DNA of 64,000 nt from CAZQFV01 sp964613665. GTDB taxonomy: Bacteria; Chloroflexota; Chloroflexia; DTKN01. The stretch spans positions 29,920 to 93,919 of the forward strand of contig CAZTIG010000009.1 of NCBI GenBank assembly GCA_964613665.1, in the 5' to 3' direction. This document shows, piece after piece, positions 55,818 to 63,947 of the stretch (within the stretch, counting starts at the first letter, position 1; each line of letters opens with the position of its first letter). The notes under the pieces were generated by a model. It ran no database searches and was not told the DNA's origin. It saw nothing but the letters and a program-made list of their open reading frames with translations. The position numbers and the translations under genes were made by a program.

Positions 55818-56896
55818 CGGTCGGCCTCCAAGCGTGCCCGCAGCGCTTTCCATTCTTCCTGTTGTTCGCGCTCTGGATTCAAGAAGAACTCGGGCCAGAG
55901 CTCGCGGAGTTGCGCCACGCTGCGCAGCCAGCCCACATCGACCGCCCGGTGGAGCTGCTGGAAAGAGCGGCCGCGATCCCCGGCCAGCGCCCAGGCCGTG
56001 GCCGCGACGATGTGGGGATAGCCGCTGCGGGGCGGCTCCGCCTCGAACCAGCGCTCGTACATCTCGGCAAAGGCACGGAACTCGTGTTGGGTCATGTCCG
56101 TGACGTTTTCCGCGGGCCAGTGGTTGATGTAGACCTCGTAATCGGCCGCCTTGACAAATCCCACGTTCTCCGCCACGCCGATCGAGCCGGCGTTGTTGGC
56201 CCAGCAGTGCCAACCCGTGGCAAGACCGTGCGCGGCAGCATAGGCCGTGGTCGCCGCCGCCGTCAGGGTGCCCAGCCCGCGCCGCTGATAGTCGCGCGCG
56301 GTGTGGATACAGATCTCGCAGCGCGCGCCGTCGATGAAGTCGACCAGGGAACGGCTGACGATCGTGTCCTGGTGGACCATGCAGAACCCGAAGCCGCGCT
56401 GCAGGAACAGGTCCAGCGTTCTCCACTCCCCGGCGAGGCCTCCGATCACGTGGTCAGTGTGCTCCAGACCCCGGGAGAAGAAGGCCGCATCTACCAGTTG
56501 CATGGAGAACCCTTCCGGGACGCGTGCCTGCCTGTCGGGAATGCGGGGCTGCCGGCAGGTATGGTACTGGCGACCCGCCCGCACGGCGTAGGTGTGCTTC
56601 AGAATGGCGTCCAGGGCCGGCCGCCACGCTTCGAGGTCGCAGAAGAGGACAAAGTAGGTCTCGCGGGGCAAGAGGGCATTCACTGCCGCGTTGAACGTCC
56701 GGTCCTGAGGGTTCCCGGCCAGGTAACGGCCGTCGCCCGAGACCACGAGCGCCGCCCGCGGGGAGTCGAGGCTATCGACATAAACCTGCCCCGGGCAGTC
56801 GCCATTCAGGACGGCCGTGACGTTGAGGTGCATCTCCGCCAGGCCGGCAAAGAGAGGGCGCACCGATTCGTAGCGGTCCAACCCGATCTCGTACAC
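55814..56896 (-). CDS. GNAT-family acetyltransferase with helical C-terminal extension
   Basis: 360 aa. The region about 170-265 carries the acetyl-CoA motif: CEICIHTARDYQRRGLGTLTAAATTAYAAAHGL (R/QxxGxG/A form QRRGLG) and WHCWANNAGSIGVAENVGF. This matches the GNAT_acetyltran (zwittermicin/yhjQ-type) group. The N-terminal half is an additional domain of unknown role. The last 100 residues form helices. GTG start behind AAGGAGG. It lies 11 bp after the TIM-barrel gene. Confidence 0.8.
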   Translation of the reverse strand: MYEIGLDRYESVRPLFAGLAEMHLNVTAVLNGDCPGQVYVDSLDSPRAALVVSGDGRYLAGNPQDRTFNAAVNALLPRETYFVLFCDLEAWRPALDAILKHTYAVRAGRQYHTCRQPRIPDRQARVPEGFSMQLVDAAFFSRGLEHTDHVIGGLAGEWRTLDLFLQRGFGFCMVHQDTIVSRSLVDFIDGARCEICIHTARDYQRRGLGTLTAAATTAYAAAHGLATGWHCWANNAGSIGVAENVGFVKAADYEVYINHWPAENVTDMTQHEFRAFAEMYERWFEAEPPRSGYPHIVAATAWALAGDRGRSFQQLHRAVDVGWLRSVAQLRELWPEFFLNPEREQQEEWKALRARLEADR

Positions 56897-56907
56897 GGGA
56901 GACCTCC

Positions 56908-57801
56908 TTACGCCGGTGACCCCGGCCGCAGCGCCCGGACGTGCTCCAGCGAGGCCAGCGCCTCCTCGACGCGCAGCTCAAAGACGATCGGCCCGGCGTA
57001 GTCGGCCGACTCCAGCCGATCGAGCAGGCCGGCCACGTCCAGGTCGCCCGTGCCGAGCGGGTGGTGGTCCTGCCCGTAGAGCCGCGGGCCCGCCCCCGGC
57101 CAGGCCGGGCAGTCGTGCAGGTGGACCTCGGCCAGGCGCGGGAGGCACAGCTCCAGGGCCTCGAAGAAGGGCGTGGGCCCGGAGAAGCCGGCCAGGATGT
57201 GGCCCGTGTCCAGGCAGATGGAGAGGTCGAGCTGCTCGGCCAGCTCCAGGGTGAGGTCCAGGGGGAACTCGATCGTCTCGATGGCCAGGCGGCGGCTGGG
57301 CAGGCCGGTGGCGGCCAGGATCTCGGCGATGCTGCGGCCGGCCTGCTGCTGAAAGAAGCGCATCAGCAGCGCCCGCGCCGCGGTCGGCACGTCCATGGTA
57401 TAGAACTCGGCCGCCAGCGAGCCGGTGGCGTGGAACACATAGACCTCCGGCTGCAGCGGCTGCGTGGCCCGCAGCACGTCGATCACGGCCTGGACCGACC
57501 CCTGGCGGACCGGCTGCAGCGGGGTGGAGGGCTCGGTCGACCAGAGCGGCAGGTGGACGGTGTAGGAGATGCCGCTCTCGGCCTGGAGCGCGGCCAGGCG
57601 CTCGATCGTCTGCGGGGAGAAGGCGTTGGGAAAGAAGAGCACCATGTCGCCGCCGAGCTCGATGGGGCTGAAGCCCACGCCGGCCAGCCTGCCGGCCAGC
57701 GCGGCGTGGTCAAAGGCATTCAGGTAGGCCTGGATGCCCTCGGCCGGCATGGCCGCGGGGATGAGGCTGTCCTTCTGCATGGTCATGATGCCGAAGCGCA
57801 T
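56908..57801 (-). CDS. Xylose-isomerase-like TIM-barrel protein (sugar phosphate isomerase/epimerase family)
   Basis: 297 aa. The AP-endonuclease-2 fold has its metal-ligand pattern: Glu in LAIETIEFPLD, Asp/His in LDTGHILAG, His/Asp in EVHLHDC, then HHPLGTGDLDV and a final Glu in IVFELR. The G-x-GxxD segment is typical of the family. It may act on a sugar phosphate or another phosphoester, but substrates in this family vary widely. AAGGAGG precedes the ATG at 57801. Confidence 0.8.
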   Translation of the reverse strand: MRFGIMTMQKDSLIPAAMPAEGIQAYLNAFDHAALAGRLAGVGFSPIELGGDMVLFFPNAFSPQTIERLAALQAESGISYTVHLPLWSTEPSTPLQPVRQGSVQAVIDVLRATQPLQPEVYVFHATGSLAAEFYTMDVPTAARALLMRFFQQQAGRSIAEILAATGLPSRRLAIETIEFPLDLTLELAEQLDLSICLDTGHILAGFSGPTPFFEALELCLPRLAEVHLHDCPAWPGAGPRLYGQDHHPLGTGDLDVAGLLDRLESADYAGPIVFELRVEEALASLEHVRALRPGSPA

Positions 57802-57833
57802 GGGAGACCTCCTTGTGGGCTGCCGATGGGGGC

Positions 57834-57862
57834 ATTCTAGCACAAGAGCAGGGCGGATTCAA
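57834..57862 (-). promoter_or_regulatory. Promoter of the TIM-barrel/GNAT/MFS operon
   Basis: Minus strand TTGAAT (57862-57857), exactly 17 bp, TAGAAT (57839-57834). Confidence 0.7.
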
Positions 57863-57873
57863 GCGCTGTGGAT

Positions 57874-57902
57874 TTGCCCACCGAGGCGCTTTGTAGTACA
57901 AT
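57874..57902 (+). promoter_or_regulatory. Promoter of the MFS gene at 57945
   Basis: TTGCCC (57874-57879), exactly 17 bp, TACAAT (57897-57902). It is divergent from and 12 bp away from the preceding promoter. Confidence 0.7.
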
Positions 57903-57944
57903 GCGGCTCTTGGTCGATTGCCTACAGGACACGGACGGACACGC

Positions 57945-59177
57945 ATGCCCGCACCTCCGGCAGCACCCGCGGTCGCGGCAGAGGCCGCCTCGCCAGCGGA
58001 ACAGGCCTTTCAGGCCGGCCCGGTGCTCACCCTCAGCGCCGGCCACGCCATCCACGACACCTACACGGCGTTCCTGTCGCCGCTGCTGCCCCTGTTCATC
58101 GAGAACCTGGGCATCAGCATCGCCGCGGCCGGCATGCTGCGGGTCTTTGTCCAGTGGCCATCGCTGATCCAGCCCTGGATCGGCCGGCTGGCCGACCGGC
58201 GCAACCTGCGCCTGGCGGTGATCCTGGCCCCGGCCCTGTCGGCGGCGGTGATGAGCCTGCTGGGGCTGGCCAACAGCTACGCCACGCTGGCGGTGTTCCT
58301 GCTCGTCGTCGGGCTCAGCTCGGCCGCCCTGCACGCCGTCGGCCCGGTGCTGGCCGGCCTGGCCTCCGGGCGCAGCCTGGGCCGGGGGATGAGCTTCTGG
58401 ATGGTGGGCGGAGAGTTGGGACGCACGCTGGGACCGGTCATCATCGTGGTCGCCGTGCAGGCGCTGGGGCTGCCGGGCCTGCCCTGGCTGATGATCGCCG
58501 GCCTGCTGGCCTCCGGCCTGCTCTACCTGCAGCTCCGGCGACTGCCCTCCACCGCGCGCGGCGGCGTCACCGAGGTCAACTGGTGGCCGGCCGTGCGGGC
58601 GATGGGCCCCCTGCTGCTGCCCTTGAGCGGGTTCGTCATCTTTCGCTCCTTCCTCATCGAGCCGCTCACCACCTTCCTGCCCGTATTCCTGACCGAAGAG
58701 GGAGCGGCCCTGTGGTTGGCCGGGACGGCCCTGACTGCGGTCGAGGCGGCCGGCGTGGCCGGCGCCCTCGTCAGCGGCTCGTTGAGCGATCGCCTGGGCC
58801 GGCACCGCGTCCTCATGGCCCTGGTCGGTATCGGCCCGGCGCTGATGCTGCTCTTCCTGGCTGCGACCATCTGGGGTACGGCGGCCGGCGCCTGGCTCCA
58901 GTTCCCCCTGCTCATTCTCCTGGGGCTGACCCAGATCGCTATCACCCCGGTGATCATGGCTCTGGTCCAGGAGAGCTACCCGGAGAACCGGGCCCTGGCC
59001 AACGGCGCCTACATGGCGTTGAGCTTTGCCCTGCGCTCGCTGGTGACGCCGGCGGTCGGGGCCCTGGGCGACGTCGTCGGCCTGCGCCTGGCCTTTGCCG
59101 TGGGCGCGCTGCTCCAGCTATTGGCCCTGCCGCTGGTGCTGCGGCTGCCGCGCAGGGGCGCAGGCGCGCCCCGCTAG
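57945..59177 (+). CDS. MFS transporter, fosmidomycin-resistance-like
   Basis: 410 aa, 12 helices. The N-terminus LSAGHAIHDTYTAFLSPLLPLF is the signature of the Fsr/YfiS-like MFS group, followed by WIGRLADRRNLRLAV in loop 2-3 and GSLSDRLGRHRVLM in loop 8-9. It is a proton-driven drug or metabolite exporter in the family. I take the ATG at 57945. A TTG at 57918 is in frame but has no ribosome site and is only 16 bp from the -10 box. Confidence 0.85.
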   Translation: MPAPPAAPAVAAEAASPAEQAFQAGPVLTLSAGHAIHDTYTAFLSPLLPLFIENLGISIAAAGMLRVFVQWPSLIQPWIGRLADRRNLRLAVILAPALSAAVMSLLGLANSYATLAVFLLVVGLSSAALHAVGPVLAGLASGRSLGRGMSFWMVGGELGRTLGPVIIVVAVQALGLPGLPWLMIAGLLASGLLYLQLRRLPSTARGGVTEVNWWPAVRAMGPLLLPLSGFVIFRSFLIEPLTTFLPVFLTEEGAALWLAGTALTAVEAAGVAGALVSGSLSDRLGRHRVLMALVGIGPALMLLFLAATIWGTAAGAWLQFPLLILLGLTQIAITPVIMALVQESYPENRALANGAYMALSFALRSLVTPAVGALGDVVGLRLAFAVGALLQLLALPLVLRLPRRGAGAPR

Positions 59178-59384
59178 CGCGCCGTGATGGGCAGAGGGGA
59201 CGCGCCGGAGCGGCCCCGTCTGCCGGTTCGGCATCCAGCTGTACGCGCCCTGGCTGGTCCGGTCCGTGGTGGCGACGCGCTCTACCGGCGACCCAACCAG
59301 GTCCAGGTCGACGATGAGCCGCGCTGGCGGGCCCTGCGGGCGCAGCGCCGTGGGGAGCGGGTGAGCGTGTGGGTGGCCTTGCGC

Positions 59385-60158
59385 CTACAGCCAGAACTCG
59401 CGCACCAGCATGACCAGGCCGACGACGGTGCCGATCGTCACGACGATCCAGCGCAGCACGGCCGGCTGGATGCGCCCGGCCAGCCGGCCGCCCAGCGCCC
59501 CGCCGAGCAGCGCCCCCAGCGCCATTGCCAGCGCCGCCGTCCAGACGACCTGCCCCGAGAAGAGGAAGAAGATCGCGGCAGCGATGTTGGCGCTGAAGGC
59601 GATGGCCTGCTTCAGGGCGTTCAGCCGCGTCAATGAGTCGTCCAGCAGCAGGCCGAGGACGGCCAGCACGATCACGCTCAGCCCGGCCCCGAAGTAGCCG
59701 CCGTAGACGGCGGCCAAGGCGACCGGCAGGATGGCCCACGTCTCGTGCATCCGCCTGCCGCCCTGCCGGGCGCGCCGCGCCAGCCACTTGCGCAGGGGGT
59801 CCTGCACCGCCAGCAGGGCCGCGGCCAGCAGGATGAGAAAGGGCACCAGCGAGCGAAAGACGCGTTCCCCGGTGTACAGGAGCAGCAGGCCGCCGCCGAC
59901 GCCGCCGACGGCGGCGGCCGGGAGGAGGAGCAGCAGACGCCTTCTCTGGCCGCGGAGGTCCCCGGCCTGGGCCAGCGTCGCGCCCAGGTAGCCCGGGCAG
60001 AGCGCCACCGTGTTGGTCACGTTGGCCGGCACGGAGGCCACGCCCATGGCCGTGAGGGTCGGGAAGGTGATGAGCGTGCCGCCGCCAGCGAGGGCGTTCA
60101 CCGCCCCCGCCGCCACCGCGGCCAGCCCGATGAGCAGGAGCTCCAGCCAGCCGAGCAT
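59385..60158 (-). CDS. Sulfite exporter TauE/SafE family membrane protein
   Basis: 257 aa, eight helices in two repeats. The first repeat holds AGAVNALAGGGTLITFPTLTAMGV, and the second AAVYGGYFGAGLSVIVLAVLGLLLDDSLTRLNALKQ. Both are the glycine-rich half-repeat signature of the family, which exports sulfite, sulfoacetate or related organosulfur anions. The ATG at 60158 has a weak upstream purine stretch. It converges on the MFS gene with about 205 bp between them in which I see no gene. Confidence 0.88.
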   Translation of the reverse strand: MLGWLELLLIGLAAVAAGAVNALAGGGTLITFPTLTAMGVASVPANVTNTVALCPGYLGATLAQAGDLRGQRRRLLLLLPAAAVGGVGGGLLLLYTGERVFRSLVPFLILLAAALLAVQDPLRKWLARRARQGGRRMHETWAILPVALAAVYGGYFGAGLSVIVLAVLGLLLDDSLTRLNALKQAIAFSANIAAAIFFLFSGQVVWTAALAMALGALLGGALGGRLAGRIQPAVLRWIVVTIGTVVGLVMLVREFWL

Positions 60159-60278
60159 CGTCTTTGTCCACGTCCTTTCGGGTCTCTCCGGGCCTCCAGC
60201 AGGCCACGGGGCCGGGCACATTGTACCCGGCCCCGGCCGACCTGTCAAAAAAGGCCATCACGCCGCATCGAGAAGCCG

Positions 60279-60372
60279 TCTCACAATCACCACGAGGACG
60301 CGAAGGCACAAAGAAGACATAGGGAAGAACGACCGGGAACCCCGGGTGTCTTTGCCTTCGTGGTTCATGAGA
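60279..60372. repeat. Intergenic fold-back element
   Basis: Left arm 60279-60314 and right arm 60349-60372 are imperfect inverted repeats around ACCACGA and AGGCACAAAGA. The arms match in TCTCA, CCACGA and AAAGA blocks, with an extra GGACGCGA in the left arm. It sits between the ArsR 3' end and the TauE start. Confidence 0.45.
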
Positions 60373-60378
60373 TGACCT

Positions 60379-60765
60379 TCACTCACCCCTCAGAAAGGAC
60401 TGCAGCGCCTCATGGGCCGCGCCGATGGCCTCGCCGCGCGCGACGTAGCGGCCCTTTTCGCCGTCGCGGCCCACGGTGAGCTGGACCAGCCCGGCCAGGC
60501 GCAGGATGCCCAGGTGGTGCGTCACCGTGGGAGCGCGCAGGCGCAGGCGGCGGGCGAGCTGGGCGGGCAGGAGCGGCTCCTGGCTGAGGTAGTGCAGGAT
60601 GCGCAGCCGGGTGGGATCGGCCAACGCCTTGAGGATGCGCAGCAGCGCGTCGGGCACGACCTCGCCCGGCACCACGGTGCTGTCGGCCGGCCGGGCCAGG
60701 ACCGCCAGGCTGACGAACAGGTCATAGGCCGTGCCCAGGTCCCAGAGAAGCTGTGGAGGGGCCAT
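60379..60765 (-). CDS. ArsR-family winged-helix regulator
   Basis: 128 aa. The wHTH core is ILKALADPTRLRILHYLSQEPLLPAQLARRLRLRAPTVTHHLGILRLAGLVQLTVGRDGEKGRYVA. No ArsR-type metal-binding ELCVCDL motif is present. The N-terminal 45 residues are extra and hydrophobic-helical. It belongs to the ArsR group that regulates adjacent SRPBCC (AHSA1) genes. The SRPBCC-PDZ-DinB gene lies 7 bp upstream in the same operon. Confidence 0.85.
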   Translation of the reverse strand: MAPPQLLWDLGTAYDLFVSLAVLARPADSTVVPGEVVPDALLRILKALADPTRLRILHYLSQEPLLPAQLARRLRLRAPTVTHHLGILRLAGLVQLTVGRDGEKGRYVARGEAIGAAHEALQSFLRGE

Positions 60766-60772
60766 GCGCGCC

Positions 60773-61990
60773 TCATCCGCCGGCCTGTCCGCGCACCGCC
60801 GCCACCGTATCCCGAATCTGGGTGATGTGGCCGGCGGTGTGGCCGCCAGAGTACTCGAAGATGAGCCGGAGGCACTGGCGGTAGCGGTAGCGGTCGGCCT
60901 GGGCCGCCGGCGAGAAGTGCTCCAGCAGGAGGGCGGTCTCCTCCATGTCGCGCGAGAAGCGCGCCAGCAGTCCGGCCAGCGTCGGCTCGGCGGCCAGGAC
61001 GGCGGCGAGCCGATCCGGGTAGAGCGCCTGGTCGGGGTTGCCCTCCAGCCAGTGTCCGGAGGCCGTGAGGGCGACCTGCTCCTGCAGCCCGCGCTCCGAG
61101 ACGGAGAGATGGGCCAGCACCTGCTTGACCGACCACTCGCCCTCGGCGGGGGCCTGTCCGGCCTCCTCCTCGCTCACGGAGGCGGTCGCATCGCCCAGGC
61201 CCTGGTTCCACTCGGCCTGGCGCCGGCGCAGCTCGGCCACGGCCGCGGCCGGGTCGGCCGGCAGGACGGGCTGCTCCCGTCCCTTGGGAGTGGCCGACAC
61301 CGTGAGTCGCTTGCGCCCCCGCACCAGGGCGATGGGCGCCGTGTCGCCGGCGCGCAGCGACTGCAGCGCGCCGACCAGGCTGCTGAAATCGATCACTTCC
61401 CACCTGCCGATGCCGACGATGACGTCGCCGCCCTGGATCCCGGCGGCCTCGGCGGCGCCCTCCGGCACCACACCGGTGACGTAGACACCGGTCGACGTGG
61501 CGATCTTCTCTTCGCGGATGCGCTCGGGGGTGAGCCCGTCCAGGAGCACGCCCAGGAAAGGCCGGCGCACCTCGCGCAGGTCGATCCCCTCGTGCAGCGT
61601 CGACTGCAGGTTCTCCAGGGCGTCGCGCCAGCCCTTCTCGGCCTGGGCGAAGGACGCGTCCCAGCGCGGGCCGCTGCCAAAGCCGGTGTGTTCGAGGGTC
61701 ACGGCGGTGCCGGCCTCGGCGTCCTGGAGGGTCCACCTGACCACGGTGGGGGCGGGGTCCTCGGAGCCCTGCCAGACGAGGGTCAGCCGGGCCGGCGGGT
61801 CCACCTCGGCCCAGGCCCCGTGGGCCTCGTAGCCGGTGTTCCAGCGCAGCAGGCACCGGCCCCCCGGGCGGGAATCGCTCCAGGCCCAGTCGCAGAGCCA
61901 CTCCCGCAGCCGGCCGGCGTCGGTGAGGGCGGCAAAGACCCTCCCGCGCTCGGCCTGGACTGCTCGCTTGATCCTGATCTTGGCTGGCAT
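60773..61990 (-). CDS. SRPBCC (AHSA1)-PDZ-DinB three-domain fusion protein
   Basis: 405 aa. Residues 1-140 are an AHSA1-type SRPBCC domain (IRIKRAVQAERGRVFAALTDAGRLREWL...GKWRDALENLQ-like helix). Residues about 145-235 form a PDZ domain (RPFLGVLLDGL...GVVPEGAAEAAGIQGGDVIVGIG). Residues about 255-400 form a DinB-like four-helix bundle (EWSVKQVLAHLSVSERGL, HTAGHITQIRDTV, with His residues that could bind a metal). All three are cytosolic here; PDZ is usually extracytoplasmic. ATG behind a purine-rich site (AGAAGGAGGA). No catalytic function can be stated. Confidence 0.82.
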   Translation of the reverse strand: MPAKIRIKRAVQAERGRVFAALTDAGRLREWLCDWAWSDSRPGGRCLLRWNTGYEAHGAWAEVDPPARLTLVWQGSEDPAPTVVRWTLQDAEAGTAVTLEHTGFGSGPRWDASFAQAEKGWRDALENLQSTLHEGIDLREVRRPFLGVLLDGLTPERIREEKIATSTGVYVTGVVPEGAAEAAGIQGGDVIVGIGRWEVIDFSSLVGALQSLRAGDTAPIALVRGRKRLTVSATPKGREQPVLPADPAAAVAELRRRQAEWNQGLGDATASVSEEEAGQAPAEGEWSVKQVLAHLSVSERGLQEQVALTASGHWLEGNPDQALYPDRLAAVLAAEPTLAGLLARFSRDMEETALLLEHFSPAAQADRYRYRQCLRLIFEYSGGHTAGHITQIRDTVAAVRGQAGG

Positions 61991-62080
61991 CGCGTACTCC
62001 TCCTTCTCTTGTCGTGTTCCCGGGTCTGCTCAGGACCGCCTCGGTGCTACAGCACGCTCTTGGACAAACGTCTAACTTGC

Positions 62081-62109
62081 AATATAGTCGAGGGACGGGG
62101 CCTTGTCAA
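62081..62109 (-). promoter_or_regulatory. Promoter of the SRPBCC-PDZ-DinB/ArsR operon
   Basis: Minus strand TTGACA (62109-62104), exactly 17 bp, TATATT (62086-62081). Its -35 overlaps the -35 of the divergent MATE promoter. Confidence 0.75.
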
Positions 62110-62130
62110 TCGGCACGAAGATGATATAAT
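62103..62130 (+). promoter_or_regulatory. Promoter of the MATE gene
   Basis: TTGTCA (62103-62108), 16 bp, TATAAT (62125-62130). It shares five bases of its -35 with the divergent promoter, so the two cannot be used at the same moment. Confidence 0.75.
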
Positions 62131-62157
62131 ATCCAGCAATTTGCTGAGGGTCGAACG

Positions 62158-63519
62158 ATGCGCGTTGCACTCCCGCGGGGAGCCTTTCTCCCCACCATGC
62201 TGAAGCTGGCCGGGCCCATTGCCCTGCAGCAGCTCGTCTTCTCCGTCCTCAACGTCGTCGAGGTGCTGATGCTGGGGCAGTTGGGCGACACGCCGGTGGC
62301 CGCGATCAGCCTGGCCAAGCAGATCTTTTTCCTGCTCAGCCTGTTCCTGTTCGGCGTGAGCAGCGGCTCGGCCATCTTTGCCGCCCAGTTCTGGGGGCAG
62401 CGCAACCTGGTCGGGCTCCGGCACGTGCTCGGCATCTGCCTGGGGCTGGGCATCGCCGTCAGCCTGCTGTTCGCCGTCGGGGCGATTGGTTTCCCTCAGG
62501 TGCTGCTGGGCCTCTACTCCCAGGATCCTGCCGTCGTGGCCCAGGGAAGCGAGTACCTGTGGATCGTGGGGCTGAGCTATGTGGCCTCGGCGGTCACCTT
62601 CAGCTACGCGGCGATCCTGCGCAGCGCCGAGTACGTCCGTCTGCCGACGGTGGTGGGTATCCTGACCACGAGCTTGAACACGCTGCTGAGCTACCTGCTC
62701 ATCTTCGGCCTCCTGGGTCTGCCGGCCCTGGGTGTGCGGGGGGCGGCCATCGCCACGTGCACGGCACGCTACCTGGAGTGCGCCGTCCTGCTGGCGGCCA
62801 CCTACCTGACGCGGTCGCCGGCCGCCGCGCGGATCGGCCAGCTGGTCACGTTTGGCCGGGCCTTCCTGGGTCGGTTCCTGAAGACGTGCCTGCCGGTGGT
62901 GCTGACGGAGGTGCTCTGGTCGCTGGGGGTCACGGCGTACAGCGCGGTGTACGCCCGCATCGGGACAACGGCGATCACCGCCTACAGCATCTCCAGCACC
63001 ATCGAGGCGTTGGCCTTTGTGCCCTTTATCGGCATCGCCAACGCGGCGGCGATCATGATCGGCAACGCCATCGGGGCGGGGGAGGAGCAGCGGGCACACG
63101 GCTATGCCCGCCGCTTCCTGCTGATCGGGGTGGTCGGTGCGGTGCTGGTGGGGCTGGGCATCCTGGCCGGGCGGGACGCCATCCTGGCGCTGTACCAGGT
63201 GTCGCCGGAGGCGCAGCGCTACGCCAGCAGCGTCCTGGTGGTCATGGGCTGTGCTCTCTGGGTCAAGATCGGCAACATGATGGTGCTGATCGGGGCCATC
63301 CGCAGCGGCGGGGACACGCGCTTCGGCTTCCTGGTGGACGCTGGCCCGATGTGGTTGGTGGGGGTGCCGATGGCGCTGCTGGGCGCGTTCGTTTTCCGGC
63401 TGCCCATCCACTGGGTGGTGGCGATGGTGGCGGCCGACGAGGTGACCAAGCTGGCCATCGGCCTGCCGCGGGTGCTCTCGCGGAGGTGGATCCACAACCT
63501 GGTTGGCCGCGGCATTTGA
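62158..63519 (+). CDS. MATE-family multidrug/Na+ or H+ exporter
   Basis: 453 aa, 12 helices in two six-helix halves. The N-terminal half has LKLAGPIALQQLVFSVLNVVEVLMLGQLG and AIFAAQFWGQRN. The C-terminal half has LKTCLPVVLTEVLWSLGVTAYSAVYARIG and an AAAIMIGNAIGAGEEQRA stretch, typical of the NorM/DinF superfamily. It exports cationic drugs or metabolites. The ATG at 62158 has GAGGG upstream. Its stop overlaps the -35 box of the tRNA promoter. Confidence 0.92.
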   Translation: MRVALPRGAFLPTMLKLAGPIALQQLVFSVLNVVEVLMLGQLGDTPVAAISLAKQIFFLLSLFLFGVSSGSAIFAAQFWGQRNLVGLRHVLGICLGLGIAVSLLFAVGAIGFPQVLLGLYSQDPAVVAQGSEYLWIVGLSYVASAVTFSYAAILRSAEYVRLPTVVGILTTSLNTLLSYLLIFGLLGLPALGVRGAAIATCTARYLECAVLLAATYLTRSPAAARIGQLVTFGRAFLGRFLKTCLPVVLTEVLWSLGVTAYSAVYARIGTTAITAYSISSTIEALAFVPFIGIANAAAIMIGNAIGAGEEQRAHGYARRFLLIGVVGAVLVGLGILAGRDAILALYQVSPEAQRYASSVLVVMGCALWVKIGNMMVLIGAIRSGGDTRFGFLVDAGPMWLVGVPMALLGAFVFRLPIHWVVAMVAADEVTKLAIGLPRVLSRRWIHNLVGRGI

Positions 63520-63544
63520 CAAATCCCCCCCCTTGCCGTATAAT
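63516..63544 (+). promoter_or_regulatory. Consensus promoter of the tRNA-tuf operon
   Basis: TTGACA (63516-63521), exactly 17 bp, TATAAT (63539-63544). This is a perfect match to both boxes, as expected for tRNA and tuf genes. Confidence 0.9.
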
Positions 63545-63590
63545 GTACCTTCAACCACGGCCGGCCGGCGCGGTGGATGGTGCGAACCAT

Positions 63591-63662
63591 GCCGACGTGG
63601 CTCAACGGTAGAGCAGCGGTTTTGTAAACCGCCGGTTAAGGGTTCGACTCCCTTCGTCGGCT
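63591..63662 (+). tRNA. tRNA-Thr (TGT)
   Basis: Acceptor GCCGACG/CGTCGGC, D-arm GCTCAACGGTAGAGC, anticodon stem GCGGT/ACCGC with loop TTTGTAA (anticodon TGT), T-loop GTTCGAC. Discriminator base T. 72 nt, CCA not encoded. Confidence 0.95.
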
Positions 63663-63690
63663 CAGTGGTTGAGGAATACAGCCCATCCGT

Positions 63691-63775
63691 GGAGAGGTGG
63701 GCGAGTGGCTAAAACCAGCAGACTGTAAATCTGCCGCCTGAAATGGCTACGGAGGTTCGAATCCTCCCCTCTCCA
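63691..63775 (+). tRNA. tRNA-Tyr (GTA)
   Basis: Acceptor GGAGAGG/CCTCTCC, anticodon stem GCAGA/TCTGC with loop CTGTAAA (anticodon GTA), a long class II variable arm, and T-loop GTTCGAATC. Discriminator A. 85 nt. Confidence 0.95.
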
Positions 63776-63830
63776 CCTCGATCCGTGGCCGACGGCCGAT
63801 ATGCCGTTTGCCATGGGTCTGTTGTGTCGG

Positions 63831-63903
63831 GCCCGCGTAGCTCAGTCGGTAGAGCAACTCCTTGGTAAGGAGTAGGTCCCCAGTTCAAGTCTGGGCTTGG
63901 GCT
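63831..63903 (+). tRNA. tRNA-Thr (GGT)
   Basis: Anticodon stem ACTCC/GGAGT with loop TTGGTAA (anticodon GGT), T-arm CCCAG/CTGGG with TTCAAGT, D-arm GCTCAGTCGGTAGAGC. The acceptor stem GCCCGCG/CTTGGGC has one G-T wobble and one C-T mismatch near its base. Discriminator T. 73 nt. Confidence 0.9.
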
Positions 63904-63947
63904 TCAAGAAACGGTATCGGGCAACACGACCGCAACAGGAGGCAAAG

